From assembly GCA_029548585.1 (NCBI GenBank), contig JAKPNC010000145.1:1-6056 (forward strand): a stretch of 6,056 nucleotides of DNA. Direction: 5' to 3'. Source of the DNA: a bacterium (GTDB lineage: Bacteria; Ratteibacteria; UBA8468; B48-G9; JAFGKM01). Positions 5,941-6,056 of the stretch are shown here, piece by piece; position 1 is the first letter of the stretch, and every line of letters begins with the position of its first letter. Made by a program: the position numbers and the translations under genes. Below the pieces are notes generated by a model. That model worked only from the letters and a program-made list of their open reading frames with translations. It was not told the DNA's origin and searched no databases.

Positions 5941-5947
5941 TCAAAAG

Positions 5948-6056
5948 ATGGACAGGGTCATGATTTTCGATACAACTCTCAGGGACGGAGAACAGTCTCC
6001 CGGGGCAAGCCTCACGAGCGAAGAGAAGGTCAAGATAGCCGAACAGCTCGAAAGGC
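5948..6056 (+). CDS. leuA: 2-isopropylmalate synthase, 3'-truncated by the window edge
   Basis: First committed step of leucine synthesis: condensation of acetyl-CoA with 2-oxoisovalerate to 2-isopropylmalate, in the cytosol. Only 36 codons are visible. They carry the family N-terminal signature IFDTTLRDGEQSPGAS (residues 6-21), where the Arg-Asp of LRDGEQ contributes to substrate and metal binding in the alpha-isopropylmalate synthase/homocitrate synthase TIM barrel. The sequence MDRVMIFDTTLRDGEQSPGAS followed by the TSEEKVKIAEQLER helix is closest to LeuA as I know it. Citramalate synthase, homocitrate synthase and related enzymes share the motif, so with so little sequence the paralogue is not certain. 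The gene is divergent from the lipoprotein-rsmE pair and preceded by a structured leader. Confidence 0.85.
   Translation, partial: MDRVMIFDTTLRDGEQSPGASLTSEEKVKIAEQLER

Noticed and set aside
5741..5947. T-box riboswitch upstream of leuA
   Set aside because: Leucine T-boxes are known on such genes, but I find no AGGGTGGTACCGCG-type core, no AGTA bulge or specifier stem, and no terminator.

Overview
The window is a bacterial chromosomal segment of ordinary housekeeping character. It holds seven protein genes, two of them cut by the window ends. Base composition looks roughly balanced by eye, and ATA (Ile) and AGG (Arg) codons are frequent throughout. Three things fit a Gram-negative-type anaerobic or deep-branching bacterium, for example the Desulfobacterota or Nitrospirota: a short, archaeal/Thermotoga-type S-adenosylhomocysteine hydrolase, the coaE-rho neighbourhood, and a lipoprotein with a classical signal peptide. 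This placement is inference. No 16S, phage, insertion sequence or CRISPR sequence is present to settle it.

Layout. Positions 1-4253 are a rightward run: ahcY (5' end missing), then coaE (overlapping ahcY by 22 bp), a 102-bp gap with a good candidate promoter and a pyrimidine-rich leader, then rho, and 18 bp later a 12-TM MFS-family transporter. Positions 4185-5664 are a leftward pair: an unrecognised lipoprotein gene followed by rsmE. The 3' end of rsmE overlaps the 3' end of the MFS gene by 69 bp on the opposite strand. Positions 5665-5947 are a 283-bp divergent intergenic region. It holds a likely leftward promoter, a GC-rich stretch and a structured leader for leuA. The first 36 codons of leuA run off the right edge.

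How the genes relate. ahcY clears S-adenosylhomocysteine, the product of SAM-dependent methyltransferases such as RsmE. coaE completes coenzyme A. rho terminates transcription. leuA commits carbon to leucine and uses acetyl-CoA. They do not form one pathway and read as a conserved core cluster plus accessory genes.

The most interesting element is the leuA leader. A perfect 9-bp complement of the leuA Shine-Dalgarno region (5875-5883 with 5930-5938) would close a compact three-way junction holding two further hairpins, with only one or two unpaired bases at each joint. This looks like a candidate translational control element. A 24-codon reading frame ends inside it. The second notable point is Rho. 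The otherwise invariant-looking DERPEEVTEM block reads AERPEEVTEM, which changes the position equivalent to E. coli Asp210 in the bicyclomycin pocket.
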